Source: Pseudomonadota bacterium
Lineage (GTDB): Bacteria; Pseudomonadota; Gammaproteobacteria; Burkholderiales; Sulfuriferulaceae
DNA length: 8,063 nucleotides
Reading direction: 5' to 3'
Assembly: GCA_021790625.1 (NCBI GenBank)
Contig: JAJYGL010000279.1
Span: 1-8,063, forward strand
Shown: piece after piece, positions 1-6,735 of the stretch
How the letters are laid out: each line of letters begins with the position of its first letter
How positions within the stretch are numbered: the stretch's first letter is position 1
Position numbers and translations under genes: made by a program
Notes under the pieces: generated by a model
Database searches by the model: none
Seen by the model: only the letters and a program-made list of their open reading frames with translations
Told to the model about the DNA's origin: nothing

Positions 1-323
1 TGTATGTCCTGTCGGTCAATGGCATTGGTTTGATGTTGTCCGCTGTGTGCAATACCCAGCAGCAAGCAATTCTGGGCACGTTTACGTTGGTGGTGCCCAG
101 CGTGCTGATGTCGGGTTTTGCCACGCCGGTCGAAAACATGCCGGTTTTTCTGCAATGGCTGTCGCAAGGAATTCCTTTGAAATATTATCTGCTTATTTTA
201 CAGGGCAGTTTTTTGAAAGATTTGCCGTGGACGGTGATTTGGGCGAATGACTGGCCGCTTGCGGTAATTGCGTCGATAAGCCTGACGTCCGCCATCTGGT
301 TTGTGCGCGGGCGTTTGCAATAA
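1..323 (+). CDS. ABC-2 type export permease, C-terminal fragment (5' end outside window)
   Basis: The reading frame is open from the window edge (first full codon at position 3) to a TAA at 321-323, giving about 106 residues of a C-terminus. It shows the terminal part of an ABC-2 family membrane permease: a hydrophobic helix (LGTFTLVVPSVLMSGFATP), the family-typical short loop with P-V-E-N-M-P, then W-L-S-Q-G-I-P-L-K-Y-Y-L and a last hydrophobic segment ending in W-F-V-R-G-R-L-Q. The pattern PVENMPxxLQxLSxxxPLxYY recurs in YbhS/YbhR/YhhJ-type permeases of drug-export systems. It would lie in the inner membrane and work with an ATPase and a periplasmic adaptor encoded upstream. The next gene, an outer-membrane factor, starts 31 bases later and fits the same efflux operon. 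The family is fairly sure; the exact subfamily and substrate cannot be read from this fragment. Confidence 0.85.
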   Translation, partial: YVLSVNGIGLMLSAVCNTQQQAILGTFTLVVPSVLMSGFATPVENMPVFLQWLSQGIPLKYYLLILQGSFLKDLPWTVIWANDWPLAVIASISLTSAIWFVRGRLQ

Positions 324-343
324 CTTGCGTGGCATGCAGGAAA

Positions 344-349
344 AAGGAG
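344..349 (+). promoter_or_regulatory. Ribosome binding site of the outer-membrane efflux gene
   Basis: AAGGAG lies five bases before the ATG at 355. It decides the start: a longer in-frame reading from a TTG at 301 would overlap the previous gene and place 18 unrelated residues before the lipoprotein signal peptide. Confidence 0.8.
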
Positions 350-354
350 TCTAT

Positions 355-1752
355 ATGAAAATCATACCCTTCGTGATGCGAGCGTCTTGTTTGGTCGCGT
401 GTTTGGCGGGTTGTACCGTCGGGCCAAATTATCATCAACCCGATATGCCCATTGGCAAGGGTTGGAGCGAACGCGTCGCAAACGGTGCCGTTAACCAGCA
501 CGAATGGTGGCGGCAACTGCACGATGCCACGCTGGACAGATTGGTCAATGGTGCGCTGGCAGGAAATCCTGATTGGCAGGCGGCGCGCGGTCGTATCTTG
601 CAGGCACGAGCACAGCGTGATGCCGTGCAGGCAGCATTGGCGCCCCAGTTGGGGGCGATGGGATACGTGAATGCGTTGCGCCAGACAGAAAACGGCATCA
701 TGCCGCTCAAACAGTTCCCGATTATTCCACGTGACGCCAACATCTACGACGCTGAATTTGACGCCAGTTGGGAAATCGATCTGTTTGGCGGTTTGCACCG
801 TCGTGTAGAGGCTGCGCGCGCGCAACAGGCTGCCAGTGTCGCCAGCGCGCAAGATTTGCGAGAAAGCCTGATTGCTGAAGTCGTGCGTGATTATTTGACG
901 CTGCGCGGACAACAGCACGAACTCAGCGTATTGCAGCATCAATTATCTGTGGTGGATGGCCAGTGCGAACTGCTGCGTCAACGTGTCGCCTCTGGGGATA
1001 TTGCCGCCTATCTGCTTGACGCGGCTTTGCAGCAACGTGAACAACTGGCGGCCAGCTTACCCGGTATGCAGGCCGGGTTGCGTGCACAGGCGATGGCTTT
1101 GGCCGTTCTGGAAGGTGAATTACCGGAAAGTGAACTTGGTTTGTTGAACAGTTCGGCTGACTGGCCGGTGTTGATGCCCTTTCCGGTGGGTGAGCGCGCA
1201 GATGTCTTGCGTCGTCGGCCGGATGTTCGGGTGGCAGAACGTCAACTGGCCGCTGCAACGGCTGACATTGGTGTGGCTACCGATGAATGGTTTCCTCATT
1301 TGGTATTAAATGCCAGCGCCGGCTATCAGGCGTTGGGGCCGGGCGAGCTATGGCAGTCAACCAGCCAGACAGGGTCAATCATGCCATTGATTTCGTGGCA
1401 GATTCTTAATGGCGGAAAAATAAGGGCAGATATTCACGCGGCCAAAGCGCAACAGGACATCGCTGCCAAAGCTTACGTCAAAACGGTACTGGCCGCTTTG
1501 GATGACGCAGAACAGGCGTTGTCAAACTATCATCAGATGCTAGACAGTGTCAGGCATCAGGAACTGGCATTTGCTGCCGCGCAACATGCGGCTGATCGCG
1601 CCAATCAGCGCTTCCGGGTTGGAGATATTAATCGCCAGGATATGCTGAGTGCCCAATTGGCGCTGGACGATGCACAATTATCGCTGGCGCAGGCTCGTAC
1701 CGAGGCAGCCGTGGATATGGTGGCACTGCGCAAGGCATTGGGCGGCGCATAA
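355..1752 (+). CDS. NodT/OprM-family outer-membrane efflux lipoprotein
   Basis: This encodes a 465-residue outer-membrane factor, the exit channel of a tripartite efflux pump. Residues 1-20 form a lipoprotein signal peptide with lipobox L-A-G-C, so Cys20 would be lipidated after signal peptidase II cleavage. C-T-V-G-P-N-Y follows, the classic start of mature NodT-family proteins. Two outer-membrane efflux repeats follow, rich in alanine and glutamine as expected of long alpha-helical barrel segments. The family hallmark R-R-R-P-D-V-R is at residues 286-292, followed by A-E-R-Q-L and F-P-H-L. Length is normal for the family. The gene follows the ABC-2 permease directly, so it probably serves that exporter. 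Its last 25 bases, plus an internal piece at 1549-1584, recur after the ptx operon, which suggests that this 3' end marks the edge of an insertion. Substrate unknown. Confidence 0.93.
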   Translation: MKIIPFVMRASCLVACLAGCTVGPNYHQPDMPIGKGWSERVANGAVNQHEWWRQLHDATLDRLVNGALAGNPDWQAARGRILQARAQRDAVQAALAPQLGAMGYVNALRQTENGIMPLKQFPIIPRDANIYDAEFDASWEIDLFGGLHRRVEAARAQQAASVASAQDLRESLIAEVVRDYLTLRGQQHELSVLQHQLSVVDGQCELLRQRVASGDIAAYLLDAALQQREQLAASLPGMQAGLRAQAMALAVLEGELPESELGLLNSSADWPVLMPFPVGERADVLRRRPDVRVAERQLAAATADIGVATDEWFPHLVLNASAGYQALGPGELWQSTSQTGSIMPLISWQILNGGKIRADIHAAKAQQDIAAKAYVKTVLAALDDAEQALSNYHQMLDSVRHQELAFAAAQHAADRANQRFRVGDINRQDMLSAQLALDDAQLSLAQARTEAAVDMVALRKALGGA

Positions 1753-1855
1753 GCGGAATTTTTGCGCGAGGCGTGATGATAATAACAAAGTGTGATGATA
1801 ATAATAATGCTTTTTTTGTTTTTTGTTGCAAGATTATAGCATCATGTTTTTTACG
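1728..1855 (+). repeat. Direct repeat, copy 1: nodT 3' end plus downstream flank
   Basis: A 128-bp segment beginning in the last 25 bases of the efflux gene and running through its downstream flank. It recurs in the same orientation at 6692-6850. Aligned by eye, the first 21 bases are identical. Outside the indels I count 7 mismatches in about 125 positions. Copy 2 differs by an extra GC before the stop codon, by two additional 16-bp units in the GTGTGATAATAACAA array, and by one missing GAT. Similarity stops sharply after TTACG (1851-1855). The segment holds the stop codon, a GATGATAATAA-rich stretch and two T-runs (1811-1824). It is not a convincing intrinsic terminator because no GC-rich stem precedes the T-runs. 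This copy is contiguous with the intact gene, so I infer that it is the original. Confidence 0.88.
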
Positions 1856-2009
1856 CTATGGTTTGGCTGCGCCCCGATTACCATCTATTTGCTTCATAAA
1901 AAATTAATTCTGCTGAAACATTGACGTCATAAACGCGGATTAGACTTCGTGCATCATTCGTTATCAATTTAGAAGATTGATATGAAAATGTTTGCACAGG
2001 AGGTGCGTG
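1856..2009 (+). promoter_or_regulatory. Probable promoter/operator region of the ptx operon
   Basis: This AT-rich leader lies between the end of direct repeat copy 1 and ptxA, and holds no supportable gene. Visible elements are a perfect 8-bp palindrome TGACGTCA at 1922-1929, overlapped by GTCATAAA (1926-1933), which resembles one half of a Pho box; a pair of TTCGT repeats exactly 11 bp apart (1946-1950 and 1957-1961); and a possible -10 TATCAA at 1962-1967. The only good Shine-Dalgarno, AGGAGG at 1998-2003, serves ptxA. The ptx operon of Pseudomonas stutzeri is known to belong to the Pho regulon, so PhoB control here is plausible but inferred. The full Pho-box consensus is matched poorly. 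The LysR regulator encoded at the operon's end could also act here. Confidence 0.4.
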
Positions 2010-2804
2010 ATGATACAACTTCAAGAAGTCAGCATGACATTTCCTGGCGGGATAACTGCTCTACACCCCCTTTCCATCATATTCGGACGCGGCGAATTTA
2101 CCGTTTTACTGGGTTCTTCGGGTGCGGGAAAATCGACCTTATTGCGTTGCTTGAATTTTTTGAATCAACCATCGGGTGGCCGTATCACGATAGCCGGCAT
2201 TGGTGAATTGCGTCACGGCAATGTATTGCGTCAGCACCGTTGCCGCGCCGGCATGGTTTTTCAACACCATCATCTGATTGCGCGACAGAGTGCGCTGCAG
2301 AACGTTCTGTTGGGGCGCCTTGGTTATCATTCGACATGGCGCAGCTTGTTTCCATTATCGCGCAGCGAGCGTTATATCGCACTTGAGGCGCTGGATCGCG
2401 TCGGACTTTTACACAAGGCCATGGAGCGTGTGGACAGTTTGAGTGGTGGTGAACAGCAGCGTGTCGGTATTGCCCGCGTGCTGGCGCAAAAACCCCAGAT
2501 CATATTGGCAGACGAGCCCGTTGCAAGCCTGGATCCTGCGTCTGCTCACAATGTGTTGTCATTGTTGCGCGACATATGCAAAGAAGGAAATATTTCAGCG
2601 ATCATAAGTTTGCATCAAGTTGATCTTGCACGACATTATTCTGACCGCATCGTCGGTATGCGAGCGGGAAAAGTGGTGCTGGATGGCAAGCCGGAACAGT
2701 TCTCCGAACGAGACCTTGCCGAATTGTATAGTCAAAGCATCCCCCCAGATACACAGAAATCTATTGAACCTGAAAAACAAGCAATCCTGTCTTTTAATCT
2801 GTAA
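2010..2804 (+). CDS. ptxA: Phosphite ABC transporter ATP-binding protein PtxA (PhnC family)
   Basis: This 264-residue cytoplasmic ATPase powers import of phosphite through PtxC. Every nucleotide-binding motif is present: Walker A G-S-S-G-A-G-K-S-T at 35-43, Q-loop Gln85 in G-M-V-F-Q, signature L-S-G-G-E-Q-Q-R at 144-151, Walker B I-I-L-A-D-E-P ending near residue 170, the D-loop S-L-D-P at 173-176, and H-loop His202 in S-L-H-Q-V-D. The form S-L-H-Q-V-D-L-A and the insert around residues 103-119 (L-G-Y... W-R-S-L-F) are typical of the PhnC/phosphonate branch rather than of the amino-acid or metal branches. The ATG at 2010 was chosen because AGGAGG ends six bases before it; GTG at 2007 and TTG at 1992 fit worse. 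It is first in a five-gene cluster, 27 bases before ptxB. The assignment to phosphite rather than phosphonate rests mainly on the linked ptxD. Confidence 0.93.
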   Translation: MIQLQEVSMTFPGGITALHPLSIIFGRGEFTVLLGSSGAGKSTLLRCLNFLNQPSGGRITIAGIGELRHGNVLRQHRCRAGMVFQHHHLIARQSALQNVLLGRLGYHSTWRSLFPLSRSERYIALEALDRVGLLHKAMERVDSLSGGEQQRVGIARVLAQKPQIILADEPVASLDPASAHNVLSLLRDICKEGNISAIISLHQVDLARHYSDRIVGMRAGKVVLDGKPEQFSERDLAELYSQSIPPDTQKSIEPEKQAILSFNL

Positions 2805-2831
2805 GTTAACCTGCAACCATGGAGAATGGGA

Positions 2832-3698
2832 ATGAAAAATTTTTTAACTTTGCTAGTTTTCCTTATGATCGGAGTGTTCGCAGTTCCATTTAGCCATGCT
2901 GCGGCAGATCCGGATCCAGCAACATTGAAAGTGGCGTTGCTGCCTGACGATAACGCGTCGGCCATCATAAAAACCAATGAGCCACTGAAGGAGTATCTGG
3001 AAAAACAGCTCGGCAAAAAGATCGAACTGATCGTCACGATTGATTATTCGTCGATGATTGAAGCAATGCGTCACGGTCGCATTGATCTGGCCTATTTTGG
3101 TCCGTTGTCTTATGTTTTGGCCAAACAGAAGAGCGATATCGAGCCGTTTGCCGCACTAAAAAGAGACGGTACCACGACCTATCGAGCAGTGGTAATCGGT
3201 AATGTGGCAGCCGGCGTGAAAAGCATTGCCGATATTGCCGGAAAAGATATGGCATACGGCGACGTTGCGTCGACTTCCAGTCATTTGATTCCGAAATACA
3301 TGCTGGCGGAAAAAAATCTTAAATCGGGTGTCAATTACCGCGAGCATTTTGTCGGGTCGCATGACGCGGTCGCACTGACGGTGCAAAGCGGGCGCGCACA
3401 GGCAGGCGGGTTAAGCCAGCCTATCTTCGAATTGATGGTGCAGCGTGGAACCATCGATCCGGCAAAGGTCAAGGTAATTGCCGTGTCGGCGCCGTTTCCA
3501 CAATATCCATGGACGATGCGCTCCAATCTCAGCCCTGAATTGAAACAAAAAATTCGTACCGCGTTCCTTACCCTGAAAGACAAGCAGGTTCTGAAGCCAT
3601 TTGATGCGGAAGGTTTTGGCCCTGTCACCGACAAAGATTATGACGTGGTGCGTAATTTGGGCTACTTGCTCAAAATTGATTTTTCAAAACTTAATTAA
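2832..3698 (+). CDS. ptxB: Periplasmic phosphite-binding protein PtxB (PhnD family)
   Basis: This 288-residue solute-binding protein captures the oxyanion in the periplasm and delivers it to PtxC. A Sec signal peptide covers residues 1-23 or so: K2, a hydrophobic stretch, then S-H-A before A-A-D. PhnD-family ligand-site elements follow in order: M-R-H-G-R-I-D-L-A-Y-F-G-P-L-S-Y at 79-94, T-Y-R-A-V-V near 116-121, and the anion-binding loop A-S-T-S-S-H at 146-151. These are the regions that grip the ligand oxygens in PtxB/HtxB/PhnD structures. The start was set at the second in-frame ATG (2832), because GGAG at 2821-2824 lies seven bases before it but only one base before the ATG at 2826. Phosphite as ligand is inferred from the adjacent phosphite dehydrogenase. 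No hypophosphite oxidase (htxA) is present in the window. Confidence 0.92.
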   Translation: MKNFLTLLVFLMIGVFAVPFSHAAADPDPATLKVALLPDDNASAIIKTNEPLKEYLEKQLGKKIELIVTIDYSSMIEAMRHGRIDLAYFGPLSYVLAKQKSDIEPFAALKRDGTTTYRAVVIGNVAAGVKSIADIAGKDMAYGDVASTSSHLIPKYMLAEKNLKSGVNYREHFVGSHDAVALTVQSGRAQAGGLSQPIFELMVQRGTIDPAKVKVIAVSAPFPQYPWTMRSNLSPELKQKIRTAFLTLKDKQVLKPFDAEGFGPVTDKDYDVVRNLGYLLKIDFSKLN

Positions 3699-3707
3699 GG
3701 CAGATTC

Positions 3708-4505
3708 GTGAATAGCACCTACAACGCAATTCTTGCGCGGCAGCGGCAGGGACAGACCAAGTCGATCCTGCAAGTGATGGCGATCTTGGTGGTGATAGCC
3801 GCGTGCTCTTACTACACGGGTTTGTTCGATATGGCGCGTCTGTCGGCGGCAATCCCGGATTTGTTCGGCCTGATCGGCGATATGCTGCCGCCGGATTTCA
3901 GCGAAGCCAAAACCTGGATCAAACCCTTGCTTGACACGGTGGCGATGAGCATTGCCGGCACGGCGCTTGCCGTTACGTTTTCGCTTCCCTTGGGATTTCT
4001 TGCCGCGCACAACTCAACGCCGCACCCACTGATTTACCAGATGGCGCGCGGGTTGTTAAATGTGCTGCGCTCGATACCAGAGCTCATTCTCGGTATCATT
4101 TTCGTCGCGGCGGTCGGCTTTGGCGCATTGCCGGGTGTGCTGGCGCTGGGGTTACATTCCATTGGGATGATCGGCAAATTTTTCGCGGAGGCGATTGAGC
4201 ACGTTGACAAAGCGCCTATCGAAGCGGCTCGTGCGGCGGGCGCAACGCCCTTGCAAGTTGTCGTGCATGGTATTTTGCCGCAAGTGTTGCCACAGATGCT
4301 GGATGTTTCCCTATACCGGTGGGAATACAATTTCCGCGCTTCGACTGTCATGGGGATGGTTGGCGCAGGTGGCATCGGATTTGAATTGATGAGTTCGTTG
4401 CGGATTATGCAATATCGGGACGTGTCGGCGATCTTGCTTATCATTTTCGTGATGGTAACGCTTGCCGATGGATTCAGTGCATACCTCAGAAAACGTTTTA
4501 AATGA
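3708..4505 (+). CDS. ptxC: Phosphite ABC transporter permease PtxC (PhnE family)
   Basis: This 265-residue inner-membrane permease forms the channel of the phosphite importer. A first membrane helix lies at about residues 20-38. A periplasmic loop with D-M-L-P-P-D-F follows at 58-64, which is characteristic of PhnE-type permeases, and then further helices near 78-100, 116-150 and 225-255. The cytoplasmic EAA loop that contacts the ATPase is clear: E-A-A-R-A-A-G-A at 172-179, followed by G-I-L-P-Q at 188-192. Translation most likely begins at the GTG at 3708, with AAGG (3697-3700) seven bases upstream overlapping the ptxB stop. Only nine bases separate it from ptxB, indicating co-transcription. 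Family membership is secure; phosphite specificity follows from the operon. Confidence 0.92.
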   Translation: MNSTYNAILARQRQGQTKSILQVMAILVVIAACSYYTGLFDMARLSAAIPDLFGLIGDMLPPDFSEAKTWIKPLLDTVAMSIAGTALAVTFSLPLGFLAAHNSTPHPLIYQMARGLLNVLRSIPELILGIIFVAAVGFGALPGVLALGLHSIGMIGKFFAEAIEHVDKAPIEAARAAGATPLQVVVHGILPQVLPQMLDVSLYRWEYNFRASTVMGMVGAGGIGFELMSSLRIMQYRDVSAILLIIFVMVTLADGFSAYLRKRFK

Positions 4506-4523
4506 CTTGATAAATAGCATGGC

Positions 4524-4529
4524 AGGGAG
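4524..4529 (+). promoter_or_regulatory. Ribosome binding site deciding the ptxD start
   Basis: AGGGAG lies seven bases before the ATG at 4537. An earlier in-frame ATG at 4519 has no comparable site and would itself contain this one. The resulting N-terminus also matches the position at which known PtxD proteins begin. Confidence 0.7.
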
Positions 4530-4536
4530 TCTGGTT

Positions 4537-5559
4537 ATGAATGATGCAACGACAAAACCTCGTGTTGTCATCACACACTGGGTACATAGTGAAGTAATTG
4601 ATTTTTTGAGTGAAAGTTGCGTGGTGATCCCTAATTTATCCAAGGAAACATTGCCGAAAGATGAAGTGTTACGCCGCAGCCGAGATGCTGATGCCATTAT
4701 GGTTTTTATGCCAGACAGGGTAGATGAAGATTTTCTTGGTTATTGCCCCAAACTCAGGATTGTGGGTGCCGCACTCAAAGGCTATGACAATTTTGATGTT
4801 GATGCCTGCACGCGACACGGCGTCTGGTTCAGTATCGTGCCCGACCTGCTGACAGTTCCGACAGCGGAGCTTACGATTGGTTTGTTGCTTGGTCTGACGC
4901 GGCGCATGCTGGAGGGCGACAGTTTTGTTCGATCCGGTCAGTTCAAAGGTTGGCGGCCTGCGCTTTATGGAACAGGTATGAGCGGCCGTACACTTGGTAT
5001 TATCGGCATGGGCGCGGTCGGTCAGGCAATTGCCAGACGCTTGGTGGGCTACGAATTGCGGGTGATATACTGCGACCCATTGCCGCTGGCGCCAGAACTG
5101 GAACGAGATTGGAAATTGGCCCGGGTGAGCCAGGATGCATTATTGTCACAAAGTGATTTTGTCATACCAATGGTGCCAATGATGGAACAAACGGTTCACC
5201 TCATGAATGCGCAAACAATTGCAAAAATGAAACGAGGTAGTTTTCTGGTTAATGCCTGTCGTGGTTCAGTTGTCGATGAACAGAGTGTGGTTGCGGCGCT
5301 TGCTTGTGGACAGCTCGCCGGTTATGCAGCGGACGTTTTTGAAATGGAAGAGTGGGCGCGTGCCGATCGGCCTCGCGACATACCACAAGACTTGCTCGCC
5401 AACCGAGAAAAAACCTTTTTTTCCCCGCATATTGGTTCGGCGGTAGACGAAGTTCGATGCAAAATTGCGCTCAAGGCAGCGCAGAATATTGTCCAGGCGT
5501 TGCAAGGCAGCAAACCTGCGGATGCACTAAATGATATTAACGAGGTACGTGACGCTTGA
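4537..5559 (+). CDS. ptxD: NAD-dependent phosphite dehydrogenase PtxD
   Basis: PtxD oxidises phosphite to phosphate with reduction of NAD+ in the cytoplasm. The protein has 340 residues and is recognisably colinear with the 336-residue P. stutzeri enzyme as I remember it. Identical stretches include D-N-F-D-V-D-A-C-T (84-92), P-D-L-L-T-V-P-T-A-E-L (102-112), C-R-G-S-V-V-D-E (241-248), G-Y-A-A-D-V-F-E-M-E (262-271) and W-A-R-A-D-R-P-R (273-280). The D-2-hydroxyacid dehydrogenase fold is intact, with dinucleotide motif G-M-G-A-V-G at 157-162 and catalytic Arg242, Glu271 and His298. Residues lining the phosphite pocket in P. stutzeri are conserved: Met58, Lys81, Thr109, Trp139, Tyr144 and Ser301. 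The residue after the second beta strand is Asp180 (C-D-P), consistent with NAD rather than NADP use. The gene starts 31 bases after ptxC and its stop overlaps the ptxE start, so it belongs to the same operon. Confidence 0.97.
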   Translation: MNDATTKPRVVITHWVHSEVIDFLSESCVVIPNLSKETLPKDEVLRRSRDADAIMVFMPDRVDEDFLGYCPKLRIVGAALKGYDNFDVDACTRHGVWFSIVPDLLTVPTAELTIGLLLGLTRRMLEGDSFVRSGQFKGWRPALYGTGMSGRTLGIIGMGAVGQAIARRLVGYELRVIYCDPLPLAPELERDWKLARVSQDALLSQSDFVIPMVPMMEQTVHLMNAQTIAKMKRGSFLVNACRGSVVDEQSVVAALACGQLAGYAADVFEMEEWARADRPRDIPQDLLANREKTFFSPHIGSAVDEVRCKIALKAAQNIVQALQGSKPADALNDINEVRDA

Positions 5560-6413
5560 TGAATCTGACTTATGTGGAAAGTTTTCTCGCTGTGGCGCAA
5601 ACCGGTGGGTTCAGGCAAGCGGCCAGACAAACCGGCCTGTCGCAACCGGCTGTTTCTCAGCATGTTGGCAAACTGGAACAATTATTGAAAACGACCTTGA
5701 TCGCGAGAAAAAACTCTGGCTGTGTTTTAACTGCTGAAGGGCGCCTGCTTGTTCCTCACGCCGAGGCGTTGTTGCGCGCTTCGCAACGTGCCCTGCAGCT
5801 ATTTGAAACCCGAACTCTGGTGATCGGAGCCAGTTCTAATATCGGCATCTACTTTTTACCCCCCCGTTTGAAAGCATTCCTGCACGAGAATGGTGGATTG
5901 CAACCATATGATTTGGTGATTAATTCAAACCCAACGATTGCAGACAAAATGCAGAATCTTGAGATCGATGTCGCCATTATGGAGTGGTGGGATAACCGAC
6001 CAGGATTCCATGCCAGGATTTGGCGTCGGGAGGATTTGGTGGTCATCGTCGCGCCCGATCATCCATGGAGCACATTGTCATACATCGAAAAAAATCGTCT
6101 GGTTGGCTGCAACCTGATTGGTGGAGAGGCGGGAACCGGAACCGGACGGCTGTTGCAAAGTTATTTTAATGAAGCGGCAAGCAGCATCGGCATATCGATG
6201 CAGTTGGGCAGTACCGAAGCGGTCAAACGTGCGGTTCAGTCTGGTCTTGGTATTTCGCTTGCGCTGCGTGCCACTGTAGCGCAAGAACAGGCAGCAGGTA
6301 CGTTATGCGTCATTCCGTTTGCTGAAGATCCACCTCAAAAGGATTTATATGTTATCTGGCCGGACACAAGTTTGCCAGATGGTGCCGCCTGTAAATTTGT
6401 CGAATTCATGTGA
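5559..6413 (+). CDS. ptxE: LysR-family transcriptional regulator PtxE
   Basis: This 284-residue LysR-type regulator carries an N-terminal winged helix-turn-helix: F-L-A-V-A-Q-T-G-G-F at 9-18, then A-A-R-Q-T-G-L-S-Q-P-A-V-S-Q-H at 21-35 and K-L-E-Q at 38-41. A C-terminal effector-binding domain follows from about residue 85, with V-I-G-A-S-S-N-I-G (first strand) and G-I-S-L-A. Its ATG shares one base with the ptxD stop (TGATG), suggesting translational coupling. P. stutzeri also has a LysR gene, ptxE, in this place, and the symbol rests on that synteny. It is slightly short for LysR proteins and ends abruptly at V-E-F-M, so a few C-terminal residues may have been lost near the ragged boundary that follows. 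Its effector is not known from the sequence. Confidence 0.9.
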   Translation: MNLTYVESFLAVAQTGGFRQAARQTGLSQPAVSQHVGKLEQLLKTTLIARKNSGCVLTAEGRLLVPHAEALLRASQRALQLFETRTLVIGASSNIGIYFLPPRLKAFLHENGGLQPYDLVINSNPTIADKMQNLEIDVAIMEWWDNRPGFHARIWRREDLVVIVAPDHPWSTLSYIEKNRLVGCNLIGGEAGTGTGRLLQSYFNEAASSIGISMQLGSTEAVKRAVQSGLGISLALRATVAQEQAAGTLCVIPFAEDPPQKDLYVIWPDTSLPDGAACKFVEFM

Positions 6414-6661
6414 TATCGTCGACACTTGCGCGCAACCTGCGCATCTGCGATCGTTGTCTGTGACGGAAATTTACGGTTTGGATGACGAACACACGTATTA
6501 CCGAGCCGCGTGACGTTTATACCGCAATGCCCGCCGCAACAGGTGGATCTGCAACAAACAATTTGACGGTTTCTGGGTCGGATTCAGGGATGAAAATCAA
6601 GTTGATCGACCAGGTAAACATCATCATTCCTCGAGATGGAGATATTGACTTGCAGGGATCC
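6414..6661. other. Gene-poor spacer after ptxE, probable scar of the insertion boundary
   Basis: About 250 bases lie between ptxE and the nodT remnant with no convincing gene. A frame of 78 codons runs from 6482 to 6718, but its last third is the nodT remnant and it has no good ribosome binding site. Its beginning (M-T-N-T-R-I-T-E-P-R-D-V-Y-T) faintly recalls the R-D-V-Y start of ArdC-type antirestriction proteins carried on mobile DNA. Five residues are far too few to claim this. A short inverted repeat TGCGC/GCGCA at 6427-6443 lacks a T-run, so I do not call it a terminator. No RNA gene or insertion sequence is seen. Confidence 0.5.
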
Positions 6662-6718
6662 GTCAGGCATCAGGAACCGGCTTGTGCTGCGGCGCAAGGC
6701 ATTGGGCGGCGCGCATAA
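6662..6718 (+). pseudogene. Remnant of a second nodT copy with internal deletion
   Basis: Bases 6662-6697 match nodT 1549-1584 at 32 of 36 positions and in the same reading frame, reading S-V-R-H-Q-E-P-A-C-A-A-A-Q against S-V-R-H-Q-E-L-A-F-A-A-A-Q. Bases from 6692 onward match nodT from 1728 to the stop codon. The 143 bases in between (nodT 1585-1727) are missing. Both break points in nodT carry GCGCAA (1579-1584 and 1728-1733), and one GCGCAA (6692-6697) remains at the junction, the signature of a short-homology deletion. The deletion shifts the frame so that the end reads I-G-R-R-A. Upstream of 6662 the match to nodT ends. This is a broken partial gene with no function expected. Confidence 0.85.
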
Positions 6719-6735
6719 GCGGAATTTTTGCGCAA

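Noticed and set aside
193..942. A 249-codon open frame on the - strand across the start of nodT
   Set aside because: It is antisense to a well-supported lipoprotein gene, shows no domain I recognise and has low-complexity biased composition. It is a shadow of the + strand codon pattern.
1811..1824. T-runs behind nodT as an intrinsic terminator
   Set aside because: No stable GC-rich stem directly precedes the T-runs. The nearest hairpin (1745-1749 with 1763-1767) ends over 40 bases earlier.
1982..2206. Leader peptide or small gene starting at the ATG at 1982
   Set aside because: It overlaps ptxA out of frame for most of its length, has no ribosome binding site, and its residues resemble nothing known to me.
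4034..4444. A 136-codon open frame on the - strand inside ptxC
   Set aside because: It is fully antisense to a clear permease gene with an intact EAA loop and has no recognisable domain.
2010..4505. A phosphonate (phn) or hypophosphite (htx) transporter
   Set aside because: The ABC genes alone could be either, but the adjacent intact ptxD and the A-B-C-D-E order favour phosphite. No C-P lyase genes and no htxA are in the window.
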